Source: Wocania_A spongiicola
GTDB lineage: Bacteria > Bacteroidota > Bacteroidia > Flavobacteriales > Flavobacteriaceae
Length of the DNA stretch: 64,000 nt
NCBI RefSeq assembly: GCF_023502325.1
Contig: NZ_JAMFLZ010000001.1
Location: 558,001 to 622,000, forward strand
Direction: 5' to 3'
Shown in pieces: positions 33,802 through 43,337 of the stretch. The translations under genes and the position numbers were made by a program. Within the stretch, counting starts at the first letter, position 1. Each line of letters opens with the position of its first letter. The notes under the pieces were generated by a model. That model made no database searches, was not told where the DNA came from, and worked only from the letters and a program-made list of their open reading frames with translations.

Positions 33802-34632
33802 ATGAGTTTTAAATGTTTAAAATCCTTTTTTGGAATTGGTGTGATGCTAATGTTATTAATGTTTAACTGTAATAGTGATAATGGCAGCAAAAATGATACC
33901 GCTAAGGTTCAATTAAAATTAGTTGATGAACCAGGTGATTATTTAGAAGTTAATATTGAGATTATAGATATACAATACAAATCTTCAGATGATGAGGAAA
34001 ACTGGGTAAGTTTTAATCCAGAAGGAGGATATCCCATTAATGTCGATATCACTGAACTTATTGCAGGAAATAGTTTGTTATTAACGGATGAAGTTGTACC
34101 TGTTGGAATTTTAAAACAAGTAAGATTGGTTCTTAGTGATAATAATACGCTTAAAATTGAAGGAGAAGACGATTTAATTCCTTTAGAGACTCCTAGTGCA
34201 CAAAAATCTGGTTTAAAGCTCAATTTAAATGAGGAATTAGAATCTGGGTTTGTGTATTCATTTATTTTAGACTGGAATGTTCAAAAGTCTATTGTTAAAG
34301 CAGGTAATTCAGGAAAATATATTTTAAAACCTGTTATTAAAGTTAATGTGGAAGTTAATTCTGGTTCTATAAGTGGAAAGGTAGTTGAAATTATTGAAGA
34401 AGTTGAAACACCAGTTGGAAATCAGGTTGTAGAAGTATATACTACTGATGATGTATTGGTTAAAGATACTTTAACAGATGAGAATGGAGATTTTGTAATA
34501 CAAGGTCTTGAAGCAGGAAATTATATTTTAAAAATTTCTAGAGAAGGGTATTTAGAATATGTTTCTGAGGAAGTTATTGTTACAGTTGGTAATATAGAAC
34601 CAGCGGAAACTATAGTACTTGAACTAGAATAA
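33802..34632 (+). CDS. DUF4382 lipoprotein with carboxypeptidase-regulatory-like domain
   Basis: The 276-aa product has a lipoprotein signal (GIGVMLMLLMFNC). A DUF4382 domain follows (about 35-180: KVQLKLVDEPGDYLEVNIEIIDIQYKS, VDITELIAGNSLLLTDEVVPVG, LEKGF-like ESGFVYSFILDWNV). The C-terminal beta-sandwich (about 190-270) has the form SGKVV...GDFVIQGLEAGNYILKISREGY seen in CarboxypepD_reg domains. Such proteins sit on the outer membrane of Bacteroidota; their ligands are unknown. It is followed by a strong bidirectional terminator shared with the convergent regulator gene. Confidence 0.85.
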   Translation: MSFKCLKSFFGIGVMLMLLMFNCNSDNGSKNDTAKVQLKLVDEPGDYLEVNIEIIDIQYKSSDDEENWVSFNPEGGYPINVDITELIAGNSLLLTDEVVPVGILKQVRLVLSDNNTLKIEGEDDLIPLETPSAQKSGLKLNLNEELESGFVYSFILDWNVQKSIVKAGNSGKYILKPVIKVNVEVNSGSISGKVVEIIEEVETPVGNQVVEVYTTDDVLVKDTLTDENGDFVIQGLEAGNYILKISREGYLEYVSEEVIVTVGNIEPAETIVLELE

Positions 34633-34654
34633 AATCTATACAAAATATTAAATA

Positions 34655-34685
34655 AAAAACCCACTTAATTTAGAGTGGGTTTTTT
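34655..34685. terminator. Bidirectional terminator between DUF4382 gene and LytTR regulator
   Basis: AAAAAACCCACT / AGTGGGTTTTTT forms a stem with an A run before and a T run after, so it works for the convergent genes on both strands. Confidence 0.85.
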
Positions 34686-34747
34686 CATTAAAAAAACCTT
34701 TATAGAAATAAGAACGAAACTTGAATTTTTTATTAGCAGCTGAATAA

Positions 34748-35512
34748 TCAAATAGTATGAAATAACTTAAAAACAGCTTCTTTATAAGTTTTACTTACAG
34801 GAATTTTTTTCTCACCAACAAAGAGCATATTACCTTCAAATCCATTAACAGAATTAATGTTTACAACATAGCTTCTATGCACTCTCAAGAATTGATTTAG
34901 AGGCAGATGAGCTTCTATTTTTTTAAGTACCATTGAATAAATAAATCGTTCAGATTTTGTGCTTACTGTGCAATAATTATTGTCAGCTTGCAAAAACAAA
35001 ATTTCTTTTAAAGGGACACGCTCAAAATGATGATTCTTTTTGAGAAATAAACTATCCTTTATTTGTAATACTTGATTCTCTGTTTTGTTAAACGTTTGCT
35101 TTTTAACCAATTCATTTTCACGAGTTTTGTTAGCATAATTTACTAAGGCTAATTCTATGGCAATGCTTACTTGACGATTATTAAATGGTTTTAAAATATA
35201 GGCATAAGGGTGAACTTTTTTAGCACGCTCTACTAAAGAAATATCTGCATGAGATGTTAAGAATATAAATGGAATTTGATACTTATCATTGATGATTTTT
35301 GCAAGTTCAATACCATCTATATCTCCTTTTAGAATAATATCAATTAACATAATGTCAATATCATTATTTTTAGTAATTAATTCTAAAGCACGTTTAGCAG
35401 AAGCTGCAATTCCAACAATTTGATAATTGATTGCTGTAAGCCTATTTGCAATATCTTGGGCTATTAATATTTCATCTTCTACAATAAGAATTTTTACTTT
35501 TTGGTTATTCAT
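34748..35512 (-). CDS. LytTR-family response regulator
   Basis: The 254-aa product has a receiver domain (IVEDE with acidic D/E at 12-14, phosphoacceptor D58 in IMLIDIIL, K near 107 in YILKPF). A LytTR DNA-binding domain follows (about 155-254: EILFLQADNNYCTVSTKSE, FLRVHRSYVVNINSVNGFEG). I chose the ATG at 35512 because it starts right before KVKILIVEDE and lies 14 nt after the kinase stop. A longer frame from 35554 would lie inside the kinase gene. It is the output of the kinase encoded upstream. Its targets are not visible, though the plus-strand genes at 38.2-40.2 kb are nearby. Confidence 0.88.
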   Translation of the reverse strand: MNNQKVKILIVEDEILIAQDIANRLTAINYQIVGIAASAKRALELITKNNDIDIMLIDIILKGDIDGIELAKIINDKYQIPFIFLTSHADISLVERAKKVHPYAYILKPFNNRQVSIAIELALVNYANKTRENELVKKQTFNKTENQVLQIKDSLFLKKNHHFERVPLKEILFLQADNNYCTVSTKSERFIYSMVLKKIEAHLPLNQFLRVHRSYVVNINSVNGFEGNMLFVGEKKIPVSKTYKEAVFKLFHTI

Positions 35513-35526
35513 AGTGATAAAATTCG

Positions 35527-37308
35527 TTACGTTAGTTTTATATTCATTCTCCAATGTGTTCCATTTTTACTCTCCAATTTTTCAATAACCCCTTCTAATT
35601 GTTCAATTAATGAGTAGATAAGTTTAATGCCAAAAGAATTGTTTTTTTCTGCTTCGTTAGTATTAAAACCAATACCGTTATCAATAATTTCAATATCTAA
35701 GTAATCTTTATCCTGTAGCATTATTATCTTTAATTTTGGTTTATCAATAGCTATATAAGCGTATTTTAAGGCATTTATTATAACCTCATTAATAACTAAT
35801 GCTAGAGGAACGGCTGTATCTAAACTCACACTGATATCGTCAATTTTAAAGTTAGGCTCAAAAGGCGCATCATAACCATGGAAAAGCCCTAATACTAATT
35901 CTTCAATATAATCTTTTAGTAATATTCGTGTATCTAAATCTTCTTGATAGAGTTTTCTATGTACTAGCGAGAGCGCTTCAACACGATACTTGCCTGCTAC
36001 AATGGCTTCTTTAGCTGGATGCCCTGTAAGTTCATGACTCTGTAGGTTTAGCAAACTTGAAATCATTTGTAAATTGTTCTTTATGCGATGATTGAGCTCC
36101 CTGAGTAGCAATGCTTTTTCCTGTTCGCGTTTAGAGATGATATCCTTTTGTTTAGATAAGGTACTATTTGCAACCTTAGTTTTTTTATTACCTCTATAGA
36201 GCAGATATGCAAACAACAATAACATTGAAATACCTATAGCTAAAGAAGTGACCAAATATTTTTGGTTGGTATTTGTAATGTTTAATAAATCTATTTTAGA
36301 TTCACGCTTATCAATTTCATAACCAGCCTTAAGTTGCTCTATTTTTTGAACATTTTTTTTATTGACTAAACTGTCTTGATAAACCTGAAATAGTTTTTGA
36401 TATTTTAGTGCTTTAGAATATTGATTCTGACTTTCATAAAAACTAGTAAGTAAAACACAAAAATCGCGTATTTGCTCTTTAAATCCAGCTTTTTTCGCGA
36501 TAGTTAAGGCTTCCAGAAATTTAGTTTTGGCAAGGTTGTACTTTTCTTCTTTATTATAGACAGTTCCCAACTCAGCAATATATACAGAGCTAGAATAATA
36601 ATCTTCTAAAGGTTTAAGAATATTTATAGCATCGTTTAGGTGCCCTTCTGCTAACTCTAACTTGTTTTGAGTGTTATAGACCATTCCAAGATTACCTTGG
36701 GAATAGCCTTGAATCATATTGTTTTTCAATTGCTTGTTGAGATTTAAAACTCTTTTAAACGAAACTTCGGCACTGTCTAAATGCCTAGCTAAACGATAGT
36801 TTTCCCCAAGATTTAAAATAGTTATAGCATATTTTTGATTTTTATTCAAGTTTGAATAAATCTGTTTGGCTCTCTTCAAATATTTAATTGCCATGTCATA
36901 ATTTAGATTACTCATATAATTATTAGCTAATTGTGCATATGTGGCAGCCATTCTTTTTCTTAAATCTAGTGATTCATATATTTTTAATGCATTAATAGAT
37001 GCTTCTAATGATAAATTATTATTACCAATTCTGTGTTCAAGAAGACTTATTTCTTCAAAGGCTTCAGCTTGTAAAATGGGATTATTAATCTTGATGGCTA
37101 ATTTCAAAGATTCTTTAGAAAAGTCTATAGAAGTTCTAATATCTGGATGATAAATAGCTATATCCAATAATAATTTTGTGCGATCTACTTCAGATAAGTT
37201 TGAATTACCCAATTGTTGGATTAAACTATCAGCTTTTTTAATGCTTTGCGAGTATATTAATGTAGAACACATTAATATACAGAGAAGTAACATTTTAGAT
37301 TTAAACAT
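35527..37308 (-). CDS. TPR-containing sensor histidine kinase (HisKA_2 type)
   Basis: The 593-aa protein has a signal sequence, a periplasmic set of TPR repeats (about 70-320, for example AATYAQLANNYMSNLNYDMAIKYLKRAKQIY), one membrane helix (YLVTSLAIGISMLLLFAYLLYRG, about 345-370) and a cytoplasmic coiled segment. The HisKA_2 dimerisation box is LLRELNHRIKNNLQMISSLLNLQ (phosphoacceptor H407). An HATPase domain follows (LVINEVIINALKYAY with N box; IDNGIGF; FGIKLI). It signals to the LytTR regulator 14 nt downstream. The stimulus sensed by the TPR part is unknown. Confidence 0.9.
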   Translation of the reverse strand: MFKSKMLLLCILMCSTLIYSQSIKKADSLIQQLGNSNLSEVDRTKLLLDIAIYHPDIRTSIDFSKESLKLAIKINNPILQAEAFEEISLLEHRIGNNNLSLEASINALKIYESLDLRKRMAATYAQLANNYMSNLNYDMAIKYLKRAKQIYSNLNKNQKYAITILNLGENYRLARHLDSAEVSFKRVLNLNKQLKNNMIQGYSQGNLGMVYNTQNKLELAEGHLNDAINILKPLEDYYSSSVYIAELGTVYNKEEKYNLAKTKFLEALTIAKKAGFKEQIRDFCVLLTSFYESQNQYSKALKYQKLFQVYQDSLVNKKNVQKIEQLKAGYEIDKRESKIDLLNITNTNQKYLVTSLAIGISMLLLFAYLLYRGNKKTKVANSTLSKQKDIISKREQEKALLLRELNHRIKNNLQMISSLLNLQSHELTGHPAKEAIVAGKYRVEALSLVHRKLYQEDLDTRILLKDYIEELVLGLFHGYDAPFEPNFKIDDISVSLDTAVPLALVINEVIINALKYAYIAIDKPKLKIIMLQDKDYLDIEIIDNGIGFNTNEAEKNNSFGIKLIYSLIEQLEGVIEKLESKNGTHWRMNIKLT

Positions 37309-37318
37309 TTTGTATTAA

Positions 37319-37876
37319 TTAATCTCTAGATCTAATTTTCATCACAGGATCCAAAATAAAATAATAGCGTCGTTTAAAATTATCTTTATGATCAATAATT
37401 AAAGAGAACATGATACTATATGCAACAAAACTGTCATGGAATTTCTTCCTAGTGGTAATGCTGCATCTGTCTTTTTTGTCTGGAGAAATATACAGTGTGC
37501 CTTCTGGGGCACAGTATATATGTTCTGAATCACAATCAAAAATGCTATTCCAATAATCTTTAGCTATAAGGTCATGATCATTAAATACTCTACCAACATT
37601 TTTTACTTTGCAGCATACCAATTTTGGTTTACTCAATATATATTGCGGATTATCCTTTTTTTCAGGGTGTAATTTAATGGTGATTTCTGCCTCAGCTGGT
37701 ATTTCTGGAAATTGATTATCACCTAAACTTACAAAACTATCTGCAAGAATAGGTTGATAAGGCGTTCCTAAACCAAGATAACAGTCATTAACTGCGGCTC
37801 TAATATCTTTTAAATTAATAGGAAATTTTCTCGGATAGTTTTGGGTTGTTGTTTTTAAATCAATTTTGATGAACAT
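37319..37876 (-). CDS. Protein of unknown function, first gene of the two-component operon
   Basis: I recognise no family. The 185-aa product has no signal peptide. Several Cys-containing strands (PKLVCCKVKNVGRVF, SIFDCDSEHIYCAPEGTLYIS) and a C-terminal stretch FHDSFVAYSIMFSLIIDHKDNFKRRYYFILDPVMKI give it an all-beta look. It lies 10 nt upstream of the kinase gene on the same strand, so it is probably co-expressed with the kinase and regulator. It could be a ligand-binding or accessory protein of that system. Confidence 0.65.
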   Translation of the reverse strand: MFIKIDLKTTTQNYPRKFPINLKDIRAAVNDCYLGLGTPYQPILADSFVSLGDNQFPEIPAEAEITIKLHPEKKDNPQYILSKPKLVCCKVKNVGRVFNDHDLIAKDYWNSIFDCDSEHIYCAPEGTLYISPDKKDRCSITTRKKFHDSFVAYSIMFSLIIDHKDNFKRRYYFILDPVMKIRSRD

Positions 37877-38194
37877 GTTGGGTTGGTTTTAGTTAGTACA
37901 TGTTCTGAAGGAGTTTTATGTTGCTATTTTAATATGTTGAAGATAATAAAATATAACAGGAAAAGCATCAATAGAGACAAAGATTTTTCTTATTAACCAC
38001 TTGATTATGTTTCACTCATTAATTGCTATCGCCTACTCAATAATTTATTCCATTCACTCATCTCTTTTCTTTTTACTCTAGTAAAAAAACATATTTGATT
38101 AATCTTTGATTGTGTAGCTACAAATAGATCAGTTGATTAAAACGGCGGAAACTGAAAAGCCTTAATAGAGTAGGATAAACCAAAACTAACAATT
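37877..38194. other. Divergent intergenic region, no feature recognised
   Basis: This 318-bp AT-rich stretch must hold the promoters of the minus-strand two-component operon and of the plus-strand unknown genes. I see no clear TAnnTTTG box, palindrome or hairpin that I would defend. Confidence 0.4.
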
Positions 38195-38413
38195 ATGCCT
38201 AGATACAAAGTAAATAATCCAGATGGCACTCCTATTTATGCTACAAAGCATTGTGATCATCCTATAAAGTATCTCAAATTTGGAAGCGAAGTATATAGTA
38301 CTACAGCTCCTATTGATGGTCCTGATGGTTATGGAAAAGTGCTTAAGGTAACTGAAGTGTTAGATAAAGACATCTATGGATGGGTTTATAAATCGCAGTT
38401 ATCAAATCCCTAA
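38195..38413 (+). CDS. Small SH3b-like protein, unknown function
   Basis: The 72-aa product (MPRYKVNNPDGTPIYATKHCDHPIKYLKFGSEVY...) has the rhythm of a bacterial SH3 domain: a start VNNPDGTPIYA, a middle LKFGSEVY and an end DIYGWVYKSQL, where GWV is the usual closing strand. It has no signal peptide. It is the first of three plus-strand genes of unknown function that follow the divergent two-component operon. Confidence 0.6.
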   Translation: MPRYKVNNPDGTPIYATKHCDHPIKYLKFGSEVYSTTAPIDGPDGYGKVLKVTEVLDKDIYGWVYKSQLSNP

Positions 38414-38515
38414 GTAATTAGTAATACGAATATTCTTTTAAACAATTTATTTTTAATCAAAAACATATAGGTTCAACATTAAGTAATCTATACGTTTTAT
38501 AAAATTTAAACAATT

Positions 38516-39865
38516 ATGGCTTTTTCATCAGAACAAGTATGGGCTAAATTTTACGAAAAATTAGTTCAAACAGCAGTACCAAATTTCGACAAAACAAAAC
38601 AAGCAGTTTCTATTGCAGGAACAACATTAAGTGCAGACATTGTTAATGCAGATCCAGATATTAGTAACGCTAATATTTACAATATTGGTAATTTATTACC
38701 AGCGGCAAGTGCTTCATATGCTCCAGGAGGAGATTTAATAACATCTTATTCGCTCTTTCTTCAAAATATTGATTTAGGAGGAGACTCTAATCCAGCATTG
38801 CAGAAAAAAATTAATGTAGCAGCAGCAAATGTAAATAGTAATCAAACAAATTATACAAAAGTATTTAGTGAAGCAATGGATCAGTTTATAAAATACAAAA
38901 CAATTGATCCCAGTTATACAGGTGGTTTTGATGAGTGGGCTAATACAAATTATCCTGTTTATGCTTCTGCAAAAACATCACTTAACGGTGCAATAGCCGA
39001 CTATGATGCTTTAATGGTAAAGGCCCATGGTGCTGGGTATACTACTATTCAAGCTGCCCAAGCATCTGTTAGTGCACTTACAGGAGCAAAAGAGCTTTTG
39101 AAAAAAAACCCTTACAATATGCCTGTTAAGGTAGGGTCTGTTGCTCCTGCTGGAGGTACTCCTGTGTTACCAGGACAAGATCCATCAGCTCCACCAAATA
39201 CTTTAACTTCAACATTTAGACCTGCTTTTAGTGTTGGTGGTGGGCTTGCTAATGTTTTTTCTGCCTGGGAAACTGAAAGTGTAAACAAAAACTTTCCTGT
39301 GTCTATTGCTTTATCTGGAAATTTTGCAGATGGAAACTATAGAGATTTTGGTTGGAGCGAATCAGTGAGTGCATCTTATAGGTCTTGGTTTTCTGTAAAA
39401 GTGAATCAGCAAGCATCATATCAATCTGTAAATCAAGATTGGAAACAATCTTCTTTTAACTGTAAAGTTTCTTTTAATGGATTGCAATCATTTCCAATAA
39501 ATCCTGATGCAAATTGGTTTTCTAGCGGAATAATCCAAAATTTTAAAGACAAATTACTTTCAACAAGTCCTCAGTTTTTTGGTGAAGGAGGGTCACTTAA
39601 TGTTATACCTTCATCTATAATATTAGGGCTGGGTCTTAAAATTGAGATTACAGTAGATAACGCTAGTTACACGTCGTTAAAGACTGCATTTCAGCAATCT
39701 GCTTCTGTTTCAGTTGGGATAGGGCCATTTAGTTTTAGCGGTTCTGAGTCTTCTCATTTGAATACATCTAATTTTACTTATAATGATGATTCCAATACTA
39801 TAGTAATTAATCCAGGACCAACTGATGTTCCTCTTTTATTAGGAGTAGTAAGTGATAAGTACTAA
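38516..39865 (+). CDS. Unknown 449-aa protein with beta-rich C-terminal half
   Basis: I recognise no family. The first 210 residues are helical and Ala-rich (AAANVNSNQTNYTKVFSEAM, TTIQAAQASVSALTGAKELL). A Pro/Gly linker follows (APAGGTPVLPGQDPSAPPN), and then a 220-residue region of alternating Ser/Thr/Asn strands (SWFSVKVNQQASYQSVNQDW, SASVSVGIGPFSFSGSESS). No signal peptide is present. The strand pattern would suit a pore-forming or lectin-like fold, which is speculation. Its neighbours are also of unknown function. Confidence 0.65.
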   Translation: MAFSSEQVWAKFYEKLVQTAVPNFDKTKQAVSIAGTTLSADIVNADPDISNANIYNIGNLLPAASASYAPGGDLITSYSLFLQNIDLGGDSNPALQKKINVAAANVNSNQTNYTKVFSEAMDQFIKYKTIDPSYTGGFDEWANTNYPVYASAKTSLNGAIADYDALMVKAHGAGYTTIQAAQASVSALTGAKELLKKNPYNMPVKVGSVAPAGGTPVLPGQDPSAPPNTLTSTFRPAFSVGGGLANVFSAWETESVNKNFPVSIALSGNFADGNYRDFGWSESVSASYRSWFSVKVNQQASYQSVNQDWKQSSFNCKVSFNGLQSFPINPDANWFSSGIIQNFKDKLLSTSPQFFGEGGSLNVIPSSIILGLGLKIEITVDNASYTSLKTAFQQSASVSVGIGPFSFSGSESSHLNTSNFTYNDDSNTIVINPGPTDVPLLLGVVSDKY

Positions 39866-39976
39866 TCCAAATTAATTGAAATACTGACTTTGAGGTAATA
39901 ATTATTTTGCCTCAAAGTCTTATTACAAATATTATAATTAATTGAAGAGTATAAATTAATTTAAAAACTTAAAAAA

Positions 39977-40231
39977 ATGATGACAGATTGGAAAATATCA
40001 AATTATACAGACCCTCTACATATTAATCAAACATGGGTTTATTATACAAATCCTAATTTCCCAAATATTCATATGAGTAGAAGTGTAGACAATCCAAATC
40101 AGGATCATATGGCAACAAATAACCGTCTTTACTATTATTATGGTGTTACAAATACTTTTAATGTTTTTGGTATTCCACTAGTAGTTCAGACTAATTTAAC
40201 AGATGCCTGGAAAGATTATTTTACTGTTTAA
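39977..40231 (+). CDS. Unknown 84-aa aromatic-rich protein
   Basis: The product (MMTDWKISNYTDPLHINQTWVYYTN...) is rich in Tyr, Asn and Trp and includes NRLYYYYGVTNTFNVFGIPLVVQ. I recognise no family and see no signal peptide. It lies 111 nt after the 449-aa gene in the same direction and is the last gene before the 35-bp att remnant at 40288, which may also serve as its terminator. Confidence 0.55.
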   Translation: MMTDWKISNYTDPLHINQTWVYYTNPNFPNIHMSRSVDNPNQDHMATNNRLYYYYGVTNTFNVFGIPLVVQTNLTDAWKDYFTV

Positions 40232-40287
40232 TGTATTACATATATTCATGTTGTTTATGCAATGTAATATTGTAATAACCTAATAAA

Positions 40288-40322
40288 TATTGCTAAAAGC
40301 TCTAAGAGATTAGGGCTTTTTT
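40288..40322 (+). repeat. Third copy of the tRNA-Asp terminator segment (possible att remnant)
   Basis: These 35 bp, TATTGCTAAAAGC onward through the GAGA-loop hairpin to the T run, match the sequence just downstream of tRNA-Asp (12833-12867) and of the right repeat exactly. The tRNA part itself is missing. It marks the likely outer limit of the accessory region: either the original chromosomal flank or the decayed right end of a second element. The hairpin can terminate plus-strand transcription. Confidence 0.75.
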
Positions 40323-40384
40323 ATTTTGGAAAATATTAAAATCAATAGAATTTACTAGAACTATAAGCTCACTCTTTTAAAACC

Positions 40385-43330
40385 TCATTTAAGCTCTATT
40401 ATTTCAATATCATCAACTATAAGATCCGATTCGTTTTTATTGTTTTTTATAAAGCCAAACCATGAATTTCCTGATGCAGCTCCTGTAAATGTGACCACAT
40501 ATTTTTGTGTTTCAAATTGAGGACTAATAATATGTTCTGTTAATATTTCGGTATTATCTCCTATAACAAAAGAATAATCTTTTGCTTCTGCTTGGTAATT
40601 AAAAGAAACTTTATATTTTTTGTTTGCTTCAAAACGTAGATTTTGAGGGATGGTTTGCACAACTAACCCTTCTACATTCTCATGTATTTTTAGCGACCAT
40701 TTTCCGCTTATAACATCATCTACTTTTTTATTATTCCAACCTTTTTGTGTAAATGGGGAATGGAGTTCTGCCAAATGGATTCTAGGATCATTCGCACCAC
40801 CAGCAGGACCCTTTACAAATGGATAAATACCAGATGGAACATGCTCAAAATCTTCTTTGAAATAAATGCTATCAGGTTTCATAGTATGTTGAATCTGTTT
40901 TACACGAATATTATCAAAAACAACAGCACTATTTCCTTTTTCTGCTTTTAAATATAACTCAACATCTTCATGGTATTCTTTTACATCAAAATGTACATAC
41001 ATGCGTTGCATTTTTGAGCCATGTTTGCTATCAGCAGCTATAAAGTTTTCCCACAGTGAATTTTTTGTATAGTTAAAATCATTTCCACGCTCATGTTTAA
41101 CACCTAAAATCGCTTTTCTATTTTTTGAATTAATGTATACTGAAGCATAATAATGGCCTTTAGGCAATCGTTTTAAAGTTTGGCTCACACTGGCTTCATT
41201 ACCCCCTTCAATGTGGAGTTCGTATTGGCCGTTATAGTTTCTTTTAATGATAGCATTATCTCCATCTACGGTCCAATTTGTTAGGTCACCGCTGTTAAAA
41301 GCATTGTTTTTTACTAAAGCTCCTTCACTCCAGATTACGTCTTCATTTTTTTGTTTCTTTTTATAAATAATATAGGGGGTTTTCGCTTTTGCGGAAAGCG
41401 TTACATTACTATTTTTAACCTTAATTTCTTGTTCGTTAATTCTTCCTAAGTCTGATAGTTCATAGAAAAAAACCGAGGTAATATCATGCCACGAGTTTGG
41501 TAATTGCCATGTAGTCTCTCCTTTATTTGAATTCCAGTGATATAATTTTTCTTCAGATTCAGGACTCCATGGTAGGAGATAAGAGTTTTTATTATAGATG
41601 ATTTTACCATCTTTAGTAATAGTTCTGTAACCCAAAACATCTGAAACAATAACATTGTTTTTGAAAGTAATGGATTGGTCTTCCCATTTTAAAATAGGAA
41701 AATGTTGTAAATACTTGGTAGGTAAATTTACATCGAATGTAATACCAATGCAATCATCAAAATTAATTCTACCTTGCCAACCTTCAAAGTCTACCATTTC
41801 TGCCCCGCCAAGTAAAGGGTGTTTGGCAATCCACGTATCTTTTTGATGGTTTCGAATAAACCTAACTATCTTACTATTATAACCTTTAATACTGGTGCCA
41901 CCGTATTTATAGTCAACTGCCCAATGATTCCAGACAGCATCGTATTCATGGTCTTGTGGAAACTCTGTAGTGTAATACAACCCTAGTGAGTGAATTTCTC
42001 GCCCTAGTTCTCTGCTGTCCCAACTGCCTTTGGCGTACCAAACATCTACATATAAAAAATCTAATTCTGGTACTTGGTCTTTAAGAGATTTCAATCGCCT
42101 TAATCTATTGCCAGAAACACCATCATAGCGTTTATCCATATAATAAGATTGGTCTAACCAATTCCACCCCCGTTTGGTTTTATCTATCAAAATTTCATTA
42201 AATGCATTCGCCTCAGGGTATGATTCTGTACCATTTATATGTACACCAATTGATGCATTATATTTTTTGGCAGCATTGCAAAGTATATTCATCTCCTCAG
42301 CGCCTCCCTGTCTGTGGCCAATATCTCCATAATCTGGATGTTTAGAATCATGACCTTCAGATCCGTAACCTTTTAAAATAACATATTGTCCCAAACCGTC
42401 AGTGTTTAAGTAAATACGTTTGGTTTCTTCTAATGATTTAGTAAACGGATTAGTGGCTTGGCTACTAAAATTCATGGGAATACGCTGTACCACCATATTT
42501 GGAATTTTTTCTGAACCTATGGGTGTATTTAAAATATCTCTGTAAGCAATAGCCCCATCTTGCCAATCAATTTTTGAATCGTTATTAACATCATTAGTAA
42601 TCACAATTTTTGCTTCTGGCAATGGACTAGGTATTGTTGCTTGATTTGCTCGATAAATCCAAGAACCACTCCAAATACTAGTTACTATTTTACTGCCTTG
42701 TTTTACAGTTTGTTTTTTAATACGATTGTTATCTGTTTTTTCTTCAACGGCATTAGTCCATAAGGCAGCAGCTAATTTATTGTTGTTTACTATGGTGTAC
42801 AGATAGCCTTTTGCAACACTATCAGTGGGCGTTTTTCTTGTTAACTTTTGAAATGTATCACCATTACCTTTAATGGCAGTGTACATTTTAGAACCAGAAA
42901 ATTGAGCGTCTTTTTCGCTACTTTTTATACTTAATAAATTATGATTAGGAATTTCAATAGTGTGTAGTTTGAACGTTCCTTTTTCGGTTACATTATCAAA
43001 TTTTAGAATAACGGTATTTTTTACAACTTTAATATGTAAATCGATTTGTAAGTCGATTTCATCAATATTTAAGGAAAAATAAATAGCATCATTTTTAACT
43101 TCTGATTTTACTTTAGGGATAAACTCTTTATGGTTTAATTTGATAATGTTTAAAGTGCTTTCATTGCCAAAAAGATTAGCGTTATTAGCTTTCCATTTAT
43201 ATCCAATGATTCTTGGAAACCCCTTGTCAATTGAAACACTTAAGTAATCAGAGTTTAATGTAGCAACTTCTTGAGCAGTTGTATAAAATGATATAAAACA
43301 GCTAAGAATTAATAGGTATAAAGGTTTCAT
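40385..43330 (-). CDS. GH101 endo-alpha-N-acetylgalactosaminidase-like enzyme
   Basis: The 981-aa secreted protein (signal LLILSCFISFYTTAQ) has the GH101 plan: an N-terminal beta-sandwich, then a barrel containing NFSSQATNPFTKSLEETKRIYLNTDGLGQ and LKGYGSEGHDSKHPDYGDIG. The presumed nucleophile is D429 (LDFLYVDVWY) and the presumed acid/base E456 (TTEFPQDHEYDAVWNHWA). Carbohydrate-binding-like beta domains lie at the C-terminus (from about 660). GH101 enzymes release the core-1 disaccharide from serine/threonine-linked mucin-type glycans. There is no T9SS tail or lipobox. It lies 7 nt after the CRTAC lipoprotein gene and is co-regulated with the SusC/SusD locus. Confidence 0.87.
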   Translation of the reverse strand: MKPLYLLILSCFISFYTTAQEVATLNSDYLSVSIDKGFPRIIGYKWKANNANLFGNESTLNIIKLNHKEFIPKVKSEVKNDAIYFSLNIDEIDLQIDLHIKVVKNTVILKFDNVTEKGTFKLHTIEIPNHNLLSIKSSEKDAQFSGSKMYTAIKGNGDTFQKLTRKTPTDSVAKGYLYTIVNNNKLAAALWTNAVEEKTDNNRIKKQTVKQGSKIVTSIWSGSWIYRANQATIPSPLPEAKIVITNDVNNDSKIDWQDGAIAYRDILNTPIGSEKIPNMVVQRIPMNFSSQATNPFTKSLEETKRIYLNTDGLGQYVILKGYGSEGHDSKHPDYGDIGHRQGGAEEMNILCNAAKKYNASIGVHINGTESYPEANAFNEILIDKTKRGWNWLDQSYYMDKRYDGVSGNRLRRLKSLKDQVPELDFLYVDVWYAKGSWDSRELGREIHSLGLYYTTEFPQDHEYDAVWNHWAVDYKYGGTSIKGYNSKIVRFIRNHQKDTWIAKHPLLGGAEMVDFEGWQGRINFDDCIGITFDVNLPTKYLQHFPILKWEDQSITFKNNVIVSDVLGYRTITKDGKIIYNKNSYLLPWSPESEEKLYHWNSNKGETTWQLPNSWHDITSVFFYELSDLGRINEQEIKVKNSNVTLSAKAKTPYIIYKKKQKNEDVIWSEGALVKNNAFNSGDLTNWTVDGDNAIIKRNYNGQYELHIEGGNEASVSQTLKRLPKGHYYASVYINSKNRKAILGVKHERGNDFNYTKNSLWENFIAADSKHGSKMQRMYVHFDVKEYHEDVELYLKAEKGNSAVVFDNIRVKQIQHTMKPDSIYFKEDFEHVPSGIYPFVKGPAGGANDPRIHLAELHSPFTQKGWNNKKVDDVISGKWSLKIHENVEGLVVQTIPQNLRFEANKKYKVSFNYQAEAKDYSFVIGDNTEILTEHIISPQFETQKYVVTFTGAASGNSWFGFIKNNKNESDLIVDDIEIIELK

Positions 43331-43337
43331 TAATTTT

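Noticed and set aside
35513..35554. Longer N-terminus (268 aa) for the LytTR regulator
   Set aside because: The added residues overlap the kinase gene and precede the receiver start MNNQKVKILIVEDE, so they are unlikely to be translated.
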